From: Candidatus Flexifilum affinis
Lineage (GTDB): Bacteria > Chloroflexota > Anaerolineae > Aggregatilineales > Phototrophicaceae
Assembly (NCBI GenBank): GCA_016713325.1
Contig: JADJPJ010000095.1
Coordinates: forward strand, 1 to 64,000
DNA: 64,000 bases
Direction of reading: 5' to 3'
In this document: piece after piece, positions 42,362 to 51,209 of the stretch
How the letters are laid out: each line of letters begins with the position of its first letter
Numbering within the stretch: the first letter of the stretch is position 1
Program-made: the position numbers and the translations under genes
Notes under the pieces: model-generated
Database searches by the model: none
The model's input: only the letters and a program-made list of their open reading frames with translations
What the model was told of the DNA's origin: nothing

Positions 42362-43695
42362 TCAACCCGACGATTCCGCCGGGACGACGCGCGCCCGGAC
42401 CAGCGCGAAGCTGATCGCCAAAGGAGCAGCATCACCAGCCCGCCGAGCGCGAACGGCGCGGTTGAGCCATAGCTCTGGAACAGCCACCCGCCAGCCAGCG
42501 GCGCAGCGGCATCGGCCAGGCTGACCATCGAGGCGCTCACGCCCAGGATCGCGCCGCGTTCGCCCGCGCCGACCCGTCCGATCATCAGGCTGTTGATGGA
42601 GGGGCGAATCAGGCCCGCACCGATGGTCAGCGGCACGGCGGCCAGTGCCAGCCAGATCAGCCCGCCCAGCCCGCGCGCCGACTCGTCCGGCAGATCGACG
42701 GGAATATCCCCGATCATGCTCTCGGCCGCCGTCGGCTGGAGTTCGGCCAATTCGAAGCGCACGCGCGCCTCGACGTAGAAGGGGTGCGGCTGCGCCGGGG
42801 TGGCCGCGAACAGCAGCAGCCCAATCCCCAGGCCGGCCAGCGCGATCCGCATCACCCGCGCCTCGCCATACTTGCGCGACCAGCGGCCAATCAGCCTCAC
42901 TTGCGCGAAGATCAGGATCAGGCCAACGTAGATGAAGATGGCCGCGCTCCCCTGCCCGAGCAGCCCCAGTCGGCTGAGCAGGAACAGGCCGAGCAGGCTC
43001 TCGAAGGCGAAGAAGACGAACTGCTGGGCGAACATCAGCGCCAGCAGCGGGTTGATCTCAGGACGGCGCAGCATCCGCCCGGCGGTGAACAGCGAGCGCA
43101 TCGCCCCCTCGCCCTGCGCGCCGCGCTTTTCCGGCGGCAGCGTCTCTTTGAAGCCGAACAGGGTGATCAGGATGGAGACGAACGAGTAGGCGGCGGCGAT
43201 CAGCGCCGGCATGGCCAGCCCGTCGGAGAAGTCGAGGGCGATCAGGGCGATGGCCGGGCCGATCAGGAAGCCGGCGCCGAAGGCTGCGCCGGTCAGCCCC
43301 AGGCCCTGGGCGCGCGTCTTCTCGTCGGTCAGGTCGGTCATGGCCGCCTGCGCCGTCGCCAGATTCGCGCCGAACAGCCCGTCGAACACGCGCGACAGGA
43401 TGACCATCTCCAGCGAGGTGGCGGCGGCCAGCATCAGAAAGCCGATGCAGGTGGTGACCTGGCTGATCAGCAGCAGCGGCTTGCGGCCGTAGCGGTCGCT
43501 GAGCGCCCCCATCACCGGCACGCCGATGAGCTGGGCCAGCGGGAAGGCCGCGGCCGTCAGCCCGATTTGCAGCGGGGTCGCTTCGTACTGGATGGCGTAC
43601 AGGTGCAGGAGCGGCAGGATGATCGTCAGGCCCAGGACGTCCACGAACGTGAGGGCGATGACAGGGAGAGCACGGGTAAACAGGGATTGGTTCAT
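42362..43695 (-). CDS. MFS transporter (TCR/Tet-like), frameshifted at its last residues
   Basis: About 445 residues, 12 predicted helices. Start NQSLFTRALPVIALTFVDVL at 43695. The loop 2-3 signature is GALSDRYGRKPLLLISQVTT, and helix 4-5 has RVFDGLFGANLATAQAAMTD with GLGLTGAAFGAGFLIGPAIA (motif C). A large loop between helices 8 and 9 (FYVEARVRFELAELQPTAAE) is unusual. Near 42420-42422 one base too many in an AAA run shifts the frame. Corrected, the end reads LLLLAISFALVRARVVPAES SG with stop at 42362-42364. Uncorrected, the frame runs into the next gene. Probably a drug or metabolite exporter driven by proton motive force. Confidence 0.83.
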
Positions 43696-43908
43696 AGGAG
43701 ACCGCGTTTTAAAGGAACCTTTCAGCAGTTTGTACGATGATAGATACGGTCGTGACTTTCGACCACCCCGCGCTGGCTGCAGGGCACATGCACAGGTCTA
43801 CACTGGCGGTGATTGACATGGGCGGCAACGCGATCAACGATCAACCTGTGCCGAAGGTGCATCCACATGGCCGGCCTCTCCCCAGAGAGACAAAGAACCC
43901 AGTCCATC

Positions 43909-45168
43909 ATGAACATTCTGCAGCTGACCTCCCCTCGCTCCCTGAGCATTCTCACGCGCGACGGACGCCTCCTCTTCACGACGCGCGCCTTTCGTCTCTT
44001 CGCCTATGGACTGCTATCCGTCGTGCTGGTCCTGTATCTAGCGCAGATCGGGCTGGATGAGGGGCGAATCGGGCTGCTGCTCACACTCACACTGGCTGGT
44101 GATGCCGCCGTGTCGCTGTGGATCACAACCCATGCCGATCGCATTGGCCGGCGGCGGATGCTGATGGTCGGCGCCGGCCTGATGATCCTGTCCGGCCTGG
44201 TCTTCAGCATCACCGAGAATTTCCTCGTCCTGACGCTGGCCGCCGTCATCGGCACGATCAGCCCGAGCGGCAATGAAGTCGGGCCGTTTCTTCCGATCGA
44301 GCAGGCCGGGCTCACCCATACCCTGCCCGATGACAAACGCACACATGTATTCGCCTGGTACAACCTGACCGGATCGCTGGCCACAGCTACCGGCGCACTG
44401 GTTGGCGGCGTGCTGGCCGGGATGCTGCAGACCTTCGGAGCGGCGCCGGTGACTAGCTACCGCGCCATTATTCTCCTGTACACGCTGCTCGGCATCCTGC
44501 TGGCGGCGCTGTTCTATCAGCTTTCGAGCGCGATCGAGGTCAGCGCGCCGCGCGACTCCCAGGGCCGCCTCGGCCTAACCCGTTCGCGCGGCATCATCCT
44601 CCGCCTGTCGGTGCTTTTCTCGCTGGATGCCCTCGGCGGTTCGCTTGTGGTGCAAAGCCTCATGGCCTACTGGTTTTTCGTGCGCTTCGGCGTGGAAACG
44701 GCGACCATCGGGTCCATCTTCTTTGGAGCGAACCTTCTATCCGGCCTCTCGGCGCTGGCCGCGGCGGGCATCGCAAAGCGGATCGGGCTGATCAACACCA
44801 TGGTCTTCACCCACATTCCGTCCAATGTCCTGCTGATGCTGATCCCGGTCATGCCCTCACTGCCGCTGGCCGTCCTGGTACTGCTCGCCAGATTCAGCAT
44901 CTCGCAGATGGATGTGCCCACTCGGCAGTCCTACGTCATGGCAGTGGTCGATCCCGCAGAACGCTCGGCCGCCGCCGGAGTGACCGGCATTGCCCGCAGC
45001 GTCGGTGCGGCGCTAGGCCCCATGCTCAGCGGCGCGTTCCTGAGCCTGGGATTGCTGAGCCTGCCATTCTTTGCGGCCGGGACGCTGAAGATCGTTTATG
45101 ACCTTGCCCTCTTCCGCAGTTTCCGCCGGGTGAAGCCGCCTGAAGAAGGAAGTGGATCACCTGGCTGA
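43909..45168 (+). CDS. MFS transporter
   Basis: About 419 residues from ATG 43909 (NILQLTSPRSLSILTRDGRL); an in-frame ATG at 43867 is an alternative. The twelve-helix MFS pattern is clear: LFAYGLLSVVLVLYLAQIGL for helix 1, the loop THADRIGRRRMLMVGAGLMI with the D-x-x-G-R-R-R signature, and the cytoplasmic mid loop APRDSQGRLGLTRSRG. The C-terminal half has SISQMDVPTRQSYVMAVVDP. It is divergent from the other MFS gene and not closely related to it. The substrate is unknown; it likely exports small molecules. It is followed 103 bases later by a co-directional epimerase gene. Confidence 0.85.
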   Translation: MNILQLTSPRSLSILTRDGRLLFTTRAFRLFAYGLLSVVLVLYLAQIGLDEGRIGLLLTLTLAGDAAVSLWITTHADRIGRRRMLMVGAGLMILSGLVFSITENFLVLTLAAVIGTISPSGNEVGPFLPIEQAGLTHTLPDDKRTHVFAWYNLTGSLATATGALVGGVLAGMLQTFGAAPVTSYRAIILLYTLLGILLAALFYQLSSAIEVSAPRDSQGRLGLTRSRGIILRLSVLFSLDALGGSLVVQSLMAYWFFVRFGVETATIGSIFFGANLLSGLSALAAAGIAKRIGLINTMVFTHIPSNVLLMLIPVMPSLPLAVLVLLARFSISQMDVPTRQSYVMAVVDPAERSAAAGVTGIARSVGAALGPMLSGAFLSLGLLSLPFFAAGTLKIVYDLALFRSFRRVKPPEEGSGSPG

Positions 45169-45271
45169 TTCCAGACTCTCCGCCGGCGTGGCGCGGCCAA
45201 CACGGACATTGCGCCGTTACCCCGACTCGGGAATAATGTTCCTTCAATTCGGTCAGTGGAAGGGCAACGTC

Positions 45272-46279
45272 GTGAAGATTCTCGTGCTGGGCGGCACCGT
45301 TCTGGTTGGGCGGCATATCGTTGAGGCGGCGCTGGCGGCCGGTCATGAAGTCACCCTGTTCAACCGGGGGCAGACGCACGCCGATCTGTTCCCCGGCGTC
45401 GAAAGGCTGCGCGGCAATCGCGATCCGCAGATCGACGAGGGGCTGTCGGCGCTCCAGGGGCGGCGCTGGGATGCCGTGATCGACGTCAACGGCTATGTGC
45501 CGCGCGTCGTCAAGGCCTCCGCCGAGCTGCTGGCCGATCAGGTCGATCGCTACGTCTACGTATCGACCCTCTCCGTCTACGACAGCCCGCTCCCGGAGAA
45601 CAGCGACGAGCACGCCCCGCTGGTGACGATGGACGATCCGACGAGCGAGGACGTGCGGGCGCACTACGGCGCGCTCAAGGCGCTGTGCGAGCAGGCCGCC
45701 GAGACGGCCATGCCGGGCCGCACCCTCTCGCTGCGACTGGGGCTGGTCAGCGGCGCGCATGACCCGACCGACCGCGTCACCTACTGGGTATGGCGCACGG
45801 CCCAGGGCGGTGAAATGCTGGTCCCGGCCTCCCCGGAGTCGCCGTTTCAGACCATCGACGCCCGTGACATCGCCGATTTCACGCTGGTGGCGCTGAAGGA
45901 AGGCACAATTGGCGTGCTGAACATCGCCGGGCCGTCGGTGACGTGGCAGGAATGGCTCGCCGCCTGTGACACCGTGACGCGGGGTAACCCGACCCTGACC
46001 TGGGTGGACGACCCGGCGTTTCTGGCGGCAGAGCACCCTGCTGAGCCGCGTCCATACGGCGCTCTGCCGATGTACATCCCGCCTGAGGCCGGCGCGTGGT
46101 GGACGGTGAGCAGCTTTGCCGCGCAGGCCGCCGGTCTGATCCACCGCCCGATCGAGGACACGGCCCGCGCCGTCGCCGACTGGCTGGCCGAGCGCCCCGC
46201 CGACTCGCCATGGAAGGCCGGTCTGACGCCGGAGCAGGAGCAGGCCATGCTCGACGCGTGGCATAAACGGGGATCGTAG
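45272..46279 (+). CDS. NAD-dependent epimerase/dehydratase-like (SDR) protein
   Basis: About 335 residues from GTG 45272, with GGAAGGG upstream; the longer frame to 45152 is rejected. The Rossmann NAD motif is KILVLGGTVLVGRHIVEAAL (GGTxxxG), followed by AGHEVTLFNRGQTHADLFPG. The region VDRYVYVSTLSVYDSPLPEN and the Tyr in AHYGALKALCEQA fit the extended SDR YxxxK site. The end has RPIEDTARAVADWLAERPAD. Such proteins act on nucleotide sugars or related substrates; the family is also like isoflavone-reductase-type regulators. The stop lies in a GTAGGG-type palindrome. Confidence 0.82.
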   Translation: MKILVLGGTVLVGRHIVEAALAAGHEVTLFNRGQTHADLFPGVERLRGNRDPQIDEGLSALQGRRWDAVIDVNGYVPRVVKASAELLADQVDRYVYVSTLSVYDSPLPENSDEHAPLVTMDDPTSEDVRAHYGALKALCEQAAETAMPGRTLSLRLGLVSGAHDPTDRVTYWVWRTAQGGEMLVPASPESPFQTIDARDIADFTLVALKEGTIGVLNIAGPSVTWQEWLAACDTVTRGNPTLTWVDDPAFLAAEHPAEPRPYGALPMYIPPEAGAWWTVSSFAAQAAGLIHRPIEDTARAVADWLAERPADSPWKAGLTPEQEQAMLDAWHKRGS

Positions 46280-46530
46280 GGACGAGCGACTGCGCGTCGC
46301 ATAGGGACCAAGATTAGCAGGTCGGTTGTGCCGCGATGGAATCTGCGCGGTCGTCGGCCCCTGAAACGCCTGTCCCATGAACGAGCCGATCGTAGGGGAG
46401 ACCCGGCGCCTCTCCCGTTTTGTGGTCGGAGACCCGCCGGGTCTCCCCTACCCGGTCATCGTCGACGAACCGTAGGGACGCGCTACTGCGCGTCCGGCTG
46501 CTTGGGCAAGACGTGTCGTGCCCCTACCCT
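46274..46530. repeat. Cluster of GTAGGG-type palindromes
   Basis: Three palindromes in the spacer between the convergent epimerase and DUF2142 genes: cgtagggacgagcgactgcg cgtc (46275-46298), gtaggggagacccggcgc ... gacccgccgggtctccccta c (46393-46451) and cgtagggacgcgctactgcg cgtc followed by gacgtgtcgtgcccctac (46472-46526). These share ends but not arms. The last one overlaps the end of the DUF2142 gene. Confidence 0.75.
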
Positions 46531-47858
46531 CCCACCAACCCCGGCACGACGCGCCAGAGCAGGAACAGGTTGAGCGGGACCAGCCAGCAAATCAGCAGGG
46601 GCGTCAGCCAGCCGATCGCATCTTCCGACCCCCGCAGCCGGCCGGCGACCCATCCCCGCAGCGCGTCGAGGCCCACCGTCACGAACAACGCGAAGGGGAT
46701 CAGGCCGGTGTAGAGGTAGCGCCCCTGGAACTGCTGAAAGGACGTGTTGTAGTAGGCGAACTGCGCCAGCGCCAGAGCGAACGCCGCGCCCATCAACCCC
46801 CAGCCCAGCGCCGACTCGCGCGACAGAGCGGCCCGTTCGCGCAGCCGCCGGGCCAGCGCGACGATCCCCCCCAGCGCCGCGACGGCCAGGAAGGCGGCGA
46901 TCAGCCCGTAGGCCCACGACGGCAGCGCCAGTTCCATCCAACCAAACTGCCCCCAGAAGCTGTGGAACGTCGTCGTGCTGAGCTGGCGCAGATACTCCCC
47001 CATGCCGACGCGGGCGATCAGGTCGGCGGTGCGCGGCTGCCCGACGACCACGGCGTCGTGGGCGCGCAGCCCGAACAGGTCGGGGAAGCCGTAGACGCCG
47101 AAGTTGCGCATCCACCACACGCCGCCGAGCAGCAGCGCCGGGACCGCGAACAGGGCGAGCGTCACAACCACGCCGGCGAGACCACGCTTCCGCCAGACGG
47201 CCAGCGCCAGCCACAGCGGGACAACCCCGGCCAGAAAAAGCGTGCTGGCCTTGGTCAGCAGCCCCAACCCAACCAGGATGCCGAGCAGCCATGGATTCGG
47301 GGAGCCGGTCTTCACCGTGCGCAGCGTCGCCCACAGCGTCCAGCCGACGATCAGCTCGGCCAGCGCGTCGTTGTTGACCGAGGCCAGAATGTGCAGGTGC
47401 TGCGGCACAAATGCCACCAGCGCCGCCAAGCCCAGGGCGATCCAGGGACGATCGGGCAGCAGTTCGCGGCCGACGGCATAGGCGGCCAGCACGACGCCCA
47501 CGCCGAGCAGCGCCGTGAACAGCCGCAGCGCGATCAGCGAGCCATCGGTCAGCAGATACACCGGCGCGGCCAGCAGATAGTAGAGCGGCGGCTGGTGATC
47601 CTCGTACTGGATGGTCTCGAAGCGGTCGAGCATCTCCGGGGCGAAGTCGCTCCCGGTCAGCGCCGAGAGATACGCCTGATCCCAGTCGCCCGGCTCGATG
47701 ACCGGGCAGCAGCCGTTACCGGCCACCTGGGCGATATAGTGATAATGGGCGGGTTCATCCGGGGCCAGCCAGGCCGGCACGCGCAGCGCATAGCCGGCGG
47801 CCAGGACGAAATACAGGAGCAGCAGCCCGGCGAGCGCTGCGCGATGAGTTCGAGTCAT
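46524..47858 (-). CDS. DUF2142/PMT-like integral membrane glycosyltransferase
   Basis: A 444-residue protein with about ten hydrophobic helices. The first periplasmic loop has LAPDEPAHYHYIAQVAG, with the Asp-Glu-Pro that is the conserved acid of GT-C type enzymes. ETIQYEDHQPPLYYLLAAPV is the second conserved piece. LGLLTKASTLFLAGVVPLWL and FHSFWGQFGWMELALPSWAY support DUF2142. Such proteins probably transfer sugars from lipid carriers outside the membrane. It is not in an operon, and the acceptor is unknown. It starts at 47858 (TRTHRAALAGLLLLYFVLAA). Confidence 0.8.
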   Translation of the reverse strand: MTRTHRAALAGLLLLYFVLAAGYALRVPAWLAPDEPAHYHYIAQVAGNGCCPVIEPGDWDQAYLSALTGSDFAPEMLDRFETIQYEDHQPPLYYLLAAPVYLLTDGSLIALRLFTALLGVGVVLAAYAVGRELLPDRPWIALGLAALVAFVPQHLHILASVNNDALAELIVGWTLWATLRTVKTGSPNPWLLGILVGLGLLTKASTLFLAGVVPLWLALAVWRKRGLAGVVVTLALFAVPALLLGGVWWMRNFGVYGFPDLFGLRAHDAVVVGQPRTADLIARVGMGEYLRQLSTTTFHSFWGQFGWMELALPSWAYGLIAAFLAVAALGGIVALARRLRERAALSRESALGWGLMGAAFALALAQFAYYNTSFQQFQGRYLYTGLIPFALFVTVGLDALRGWVAGRLRGSEDAIGWLTPLLICWLVPLNLFLLWRVVPGLVGG

Positions 47859-47911
47859 TCAGCGGTTCAGTCTGAGAAGGCGGCGCTGGCAGGAGTTGGA
47901 AACGTAGCGCA

Positions 47912-48139
47912 TCAGAAGTTCGAGCCCTGCTGGACGCGCTCGACCGGATCGGCCATGGTCCGATTGGAATTCCCCAGTTTCAGACGCCAGAGTTCGTCTA
48001 CCGCGCGGATGTAAGCGTGGAGAATGGCCGGGATGGCATTGGCCGGGTTCTCGATGCCCGGTTCGGCCGCGAACTTCCGCAGCCGTTCAGGCTCCTCGGC
48101 AGAGAGGGCAACGTGAAGGATATTTGTCGGTTCTGCCAT
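47912..48139 (-). CDS. Small hypothetical protein
   Basis: A 75-residue protein from ATG 48139, with a GGGGG tract before it; the open frame to 48346 is rejected as palindromic spacer. The sequence AEPTNILHVALSAEEPERLR and ENPANAIPAILHAYIRAVDE is helical and acidic, with a basic C-terminus. No family is recognised. A short ribbon-helix-helix-like or antitoxin-like protein is possible but not supported by a clear motif. Confidence 0.45.
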   Translation of the reverse strand: MAEPTNILHVALSAEEPERLRKFAAEPGIENPANAIPAILHAYIRAVDELWRLKLGNSNRTMADPVERVQQGSNF

Positions 48140-48232
48140 GTTCGAACCCCCGATGCTGCTGGCGACAAGCTGCCCGCCATTGTAACAAAAAAACGGGAGG
48201 GTGCGGGGCGTCCCCCAACGCCTGACGCCGTC

Positions 48233-48290
48233 TGTAGGGGCGGTTCGTGAACCGCCCGCCATCTTGGGCGCATCGCGATGTGCCCCTACC
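48233..48290. repeat. GTAGGGGCGGTTCGTGAACCGCCC palindrome with tail
   Basis: The same core as at 14738-14783 is followed by gcgcatcgcgatgtgccccta c, which resembles the palindrome at 804-823. Two module types are thus joined here in the same order as at 785-829. It lies between the small hypothetical gene and the SDR gene. Confidence 0.85.
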
Positions 48291-48368
48291 GTCTCATAAT
48301 CGATGCCGATTTTGCAGCAATCACCCTGCTTCCGACACGCACCCAACCCCTCATCTTCAATGCCCGCC

Positions 48369-49322
48369 CTACTTCACATCCTTCGGATGGGCGCGGAACC
48401 ACTCGACCGTCTCGCGCAGGCCCTGATCGAGCGGCGTGGCGGTCATGCCGAAGGTCCGCGTGAAGGCGCTGCTGTCCAGCAGGAATGGCTTCTCGAACTC
48501 GTACATCATCTCCACCATCTCCCGCGCGCCGGGGACGAACAGCCCGGCCAGGCGCATCATCATCTTGTTGACCGCGCCGATCTTCGGCTGCGTCCCGGCC
48601 AGCGCATAGACCTTCGTCAGCAGCTCCCGCTGGGTGATCGCCGGAGCGGTCGGCACGTGCCAGGCACGCCCATCGGCCTCGTCATGCGTGCCGACAATGG
48701 CCAACGCCCGCCCGACATCCTCGGTGTAGGTGAAGCTGTGCGGCACGTCCAACCGGCCGATGCCCTGCGCGCCCTTGCCGGCCAACGCCGGATAGAAGAC
48801 CTGATCGGCCGTAACCATGTAGGCCGGCCCGTAGAAATCGGAGGCGCGCACGCTGGTCACGCGCAGCTTGCCGGCGCGGTGAGCGGCGATCGCCGCGCCG
48901 GCCATGTCCGCCCGGACCCGCCCCTTGCGAGTGTGCGCCTTGATCGGCAGCCCCTCGTGGATCGGCGTGCCATCGGGGTCGCCGTACATGTACAGGTTCT
49001 CCATCAGCACCAGCTTGGCGCCGCTGGCTGCCGTCCCTTCGAGGACCGCCGCCTGGAGGGGTGGGAACTTCTCGACCCATTCGTGATACTCCGGCTGCGC
49101 GCACTGGTACACCGCCACCGCGCCAGCCGTCAGCTCACGGACGGAGTCGGCGTTATAGGCGTCGCCGGGACAGACTTCGACGCCAGCGGGCAGGGATTTG
49201 CCGGTGGCCGGGGACGGCTTGCCGCTGCGGTTGACCATGCGCACGGACTGGCCCTGCTCGACGAGGGCGCGCATCGCCGCTGCGCCCGTGGGTCCGGTTC
49301 CGAAAATGACGTGCAGTTCCAT
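48369..49322 (-). CDS. NAD(P)-dependent SDR/epimerase family protein
   Basis: A 317-residue protein from ATG 49322 with AAGGAG before it; the open frame to 49511 is rejected. The N-terminus ELHVIFGTGPTGAAAMRALV is the nucleotide-binding Rossmann motif (GTGPTG). The middle has KLVLMENLYMYGDPDGTPIH, where YMYG replaces a typical catalytic YxxxK. VTSVRASDFYGPAYMVTADQ and PHSFTYTEDVGRALAIVGTH follow. It looks like the atypical SDRs that reduce or sense NADPH. Its own function is unknown. It lies 210 bases from the TetR gene, with which it may be co-regulated, but no operator was seen before it. Confidence 0.8.
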   Translation of the reverse strand: MELHVIFGTGPTGAAAMRALVEQGQSVRMVNRSGKPSPATGKSLPAGVEVCPGDAYNADSVRELTAGAVAVYQCAQPEYHEWVEKFPPLQAAVLEGTAASGAKLVLMENLYMYGDPDGTPIHEGLPIKAHTRKGRVRADMAGAAIAAHRAGKLRVTSVRASDFYGPAYMVTADQVFYPALAGKGAQGIGRLDVPHSFTYTEDVGRALAIVGTHDEADGRAWHVPTAPAITQRELLTKVYALAGTQPKIGAVNKMMMRLAGLFVPGAREMVEMMYEFEKPFLLDSSAFTRTFGMTATPLDQGLRETVEWFRAHPKDVK

Positions 49323-49532
49323 GAGGTTGCTCCTTGCGCCAGGGCGCACTGAATACATCCCCTCGGTCTGGAGGGGACAAACATGAACGAAAAGAATGGG
49401 GCACGGCGTGTCATGCCCGAGAGTCAGGATCGAGCGGCGGGCGCACCCATGGGTACGCCGCAACGGTTGCCTGCGCTGGTGTAGGAGCAGGCACATAAAC
49501 TCACCCAGCACTGCATCAACTGGTGACAGGCC

Positions 49533-50237
49533 CTATAGGTCGCCCACCGTCAAACTCATCGACCGGCACAGGGCCAGCGTCTGATGGCGGTAGAAGGCCG
49601 CCGAGTCGCCGATAAGCGGCGGCGTGTGCCCGAAGATCTCCAGCCACACCATGCCGTGGATCAGATTCCAGCCGTGGACGCCGACCGCGAACACTTCCGG
49701 CGGCACCGGGTAGCCCTGCGTTTCGACAAAGGCGCGCAGATGGGCCTCCACCGTCGCCGGCAGATGCAGAAATTCCACCGGCGGGTGCAGCACGCCGGCG
49801 GCATAGGCCTCGGTCAGCGCGGTGATGAGGGGTGTGAACACCCGCGAGGCCGCCGGCACGGTCACCTCGCGCGGCGCTTCGTAGCCGGGGATCGGGTTGC
49901 CGTAGATCAGTTGAAAATCGACGACATGCGCGACCGCCCACTCCCGGTAGGCCAGCATCATGGCGGTCACCCGGTCGCCATAAGCCGCCCTGGGCAGCGG
50001 GGCGTCGGCTGCGGCGATGGCGTCGGACTGGGCATTGAAGGCATCGACGATCAGCTCGGTGATCAGGTCGTCGCGGCTGGGGAAGTAGCGGTAAATGGCC
50101 GGGGCAGTCATGCCCATGTCGCGGGCGATGCCGCGCAGGGAGATCCCTGCCGTGCCTTCCGCGGCCATCTGCTGGCGCGCCAGCGTCTTGATTTCGTCTT
50201 TCGACGCCGCGCGCAGTTTTTCCCGTCTTGTCTGCAT
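49533..50237 (-). CDS. TetR/AcrR family transcriptional regulator
   Basis: A 234-residue repressor. The N-terminal helix-turn-helix is in ISLRGIARDMGMTAPAIYRY FPSRDDLITEL, highly typical of TetR proteins. The C-terminal domain (RVTAMMLAYREWAVAHVVDF, HGWNLIHGMVWLEIFGH) is the TetR_C_13-like type with a ligand pocket. Start is ATG 50237. The operator with four half-sites at 50257-50287 lies directly upstream in the promoter region, so the protein probably represses itself. The next downstream gene is the SDR gene at 48369, a plausible second target. Confidence 0.9.
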   Translation of the reverse strand: MQTRREKLRAASKDEIKTLARQQMAAEGTAGISLRGIARDMGMTAPAIYRYFPSRDDLITELIVDAFNAQSDAIAAADAPLPRAAYGDRVTAMMLAYREWAVAHVVDFQLIYGNPIPGYEAPREVTVPAASRVFTPLITALTEAYAAGVLHPPVEFLHLPATVEAHLRAFVETQGYPVPPEVFAVGVHGWNLIHGMVWLEIFGHTPPLIGDSAAFYRHQTLALCRSMSLTVGDL

Positions 50238-50256
50238 GCTTACGCCAGAAACTATT

Positions 50257-50287
50257 GTTTACGGTGTTTACAGTAAACAGTGTAAAC
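50257..50287. promoter_or_regulatory. Operator with four GTTTAC half-sites before the TetR gene
   Basis: The 31 bases read gtttacggtgtttac, a, gtaaacagtgtaaac, two inverted pairs placed symmetrically about 50272. This gives room for two TetR dimers. It lies 20-50 bases before the start codon of the TetR gene, in the spacer after the GDSL gene. Confidence 0.85.
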
Positions 50288-50303
50288 AGTTTCTGTTTGG
50301 CTG

Positions 50304-51032
50304 TCAAGCACCTTTTTCGGCGTCTGGTGATACGAGTCTCGCCCGGTCATGCGCAGCAGCGTAAATCGCCGCTTCGATGGCATCCGCGGCGAGCCGCGCC
50401 CCGGCGCTGTTGAGATGCACACCGTCGAGTGTGAGGCGCAGCCCGCGCTCCAGCGCCGCCGCGTCGACTCTCTCCGGCGTGCGCAGCGTCAGCGCGTCGA
50501 CCACGCTTTGCAGCGGGTGGGGAGGACGGTAAGCCGCGCTGGAACCTGTCCCCAGCGCCTGCACGAACAGAGCATGCATGTCCAGCACTTCCACGTTGCC
50601 ATAGCCGGCGGCCAGTTCGTTGATGATCGCTCCCAGGCGAGCCAGCCGCTGGTTCGACGGGCTCCCCACCTGTTCATTGGCCAGCGCCGGCGTCACAGCG
50701 ATCAGCCGTCCGGTGTGCTCTGTGAGCAGATCGAGCAGCGCGCGGGTGTGAATGCGAAACTCGGCTTCGTCGCGCGCCCACCAGCGCCGCAGACGTGAAA
50801 ACAGGCGCGAGTCGCCGACCAGCACGTCGTTGACCCCCACCCAGACCACCGACACGTCCACCGGGCGCAGCAGCCGCCGCGTGATGATCCGGCGGTGCAG
50901 GCTGATCGCCGTGTCGTTGAAGCGGCCGAAGTTGAGCAGCGTATCCGGCCGCAGCCGGGCCTCCAGCAGCTTGAAATACGACACCCCCGGATAGCCATCC
51001 GTCAGGCTGTCGCCGTAAAACGCGATCTTCAT
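50304..51032 (-). CDS. SGNH/GDSL-family hydrolase
   Basis: A 242-residue hydrolase. Block I is KIAFYGDSLTDGYPG with the nucleophilic Ser in GDSL. Block II Gly is in NFGRFNDTAISLH. Block III is VVWVGVNDVLVGD with the oxyanion Asn. Block V is LRLTLDGVHLNSAGARLAAD with the catalytic Asp and His. All catalytic residues are present. No signal peptide is seen, so it should be cytoplasmic. Such enzymes cut esters of lipids, sugars or acyl-CoA; the substrate is unknown. It lies upstream of the TetR gene on the same strand. Confidence 0.9.
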   Translation of the reverse strand: MKIAFYGDSLTDGYPGVSYFKLLEARLRPDTLLNFGRFNDTAISLHRRIITRRLLRPVDVSVVWVGVNDVLVGDSRLFSRLRRWWARDEAEFRIHTRALLDLLTEHTGRLIAVTPALANEQVGSPSNQRLARLGAIINELAAGYGNVEVLDMHALFVQALGTGSSAAYRPPHPLQSVVDALTLRTPERVDAAALERGLRLTLDGVHLNSAGARLAADAIEAAIYAAAHDRARLVSPDAEKGA

Positions 51033-51209
51033 CGTCGTGGCTGGTCCCTGTCTGCGCCCTGAAACGCCATTTCATCCAGGCCAGGAGGCGAGGGGCGGAT
51101 AATGGTCGGGCGACTGTACCCCGAAAATATAACGTTGGTTAGTCGCCCGCGCGCCTGCCTTTCCATACCATGAAAGGGTAAGTTCGATCCGTGGAGTGAG
51201 GAGCCCCGC

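Noticed and set aside
42217..43695. Single 1179-residue MFS-stalk fusion protein
   Set aside because: The join is an artefact of one extra base near 42420; correcting it gives a normal MFS stop at 42362 and a separate start with signal peptide at 42216.
46518..48014. Plus-strand frame of 498 codons opposite the DUF2142 gene
   Set aside because: Antisense shadow, Gln/Arg/Pro-rich, with no fold pattern.
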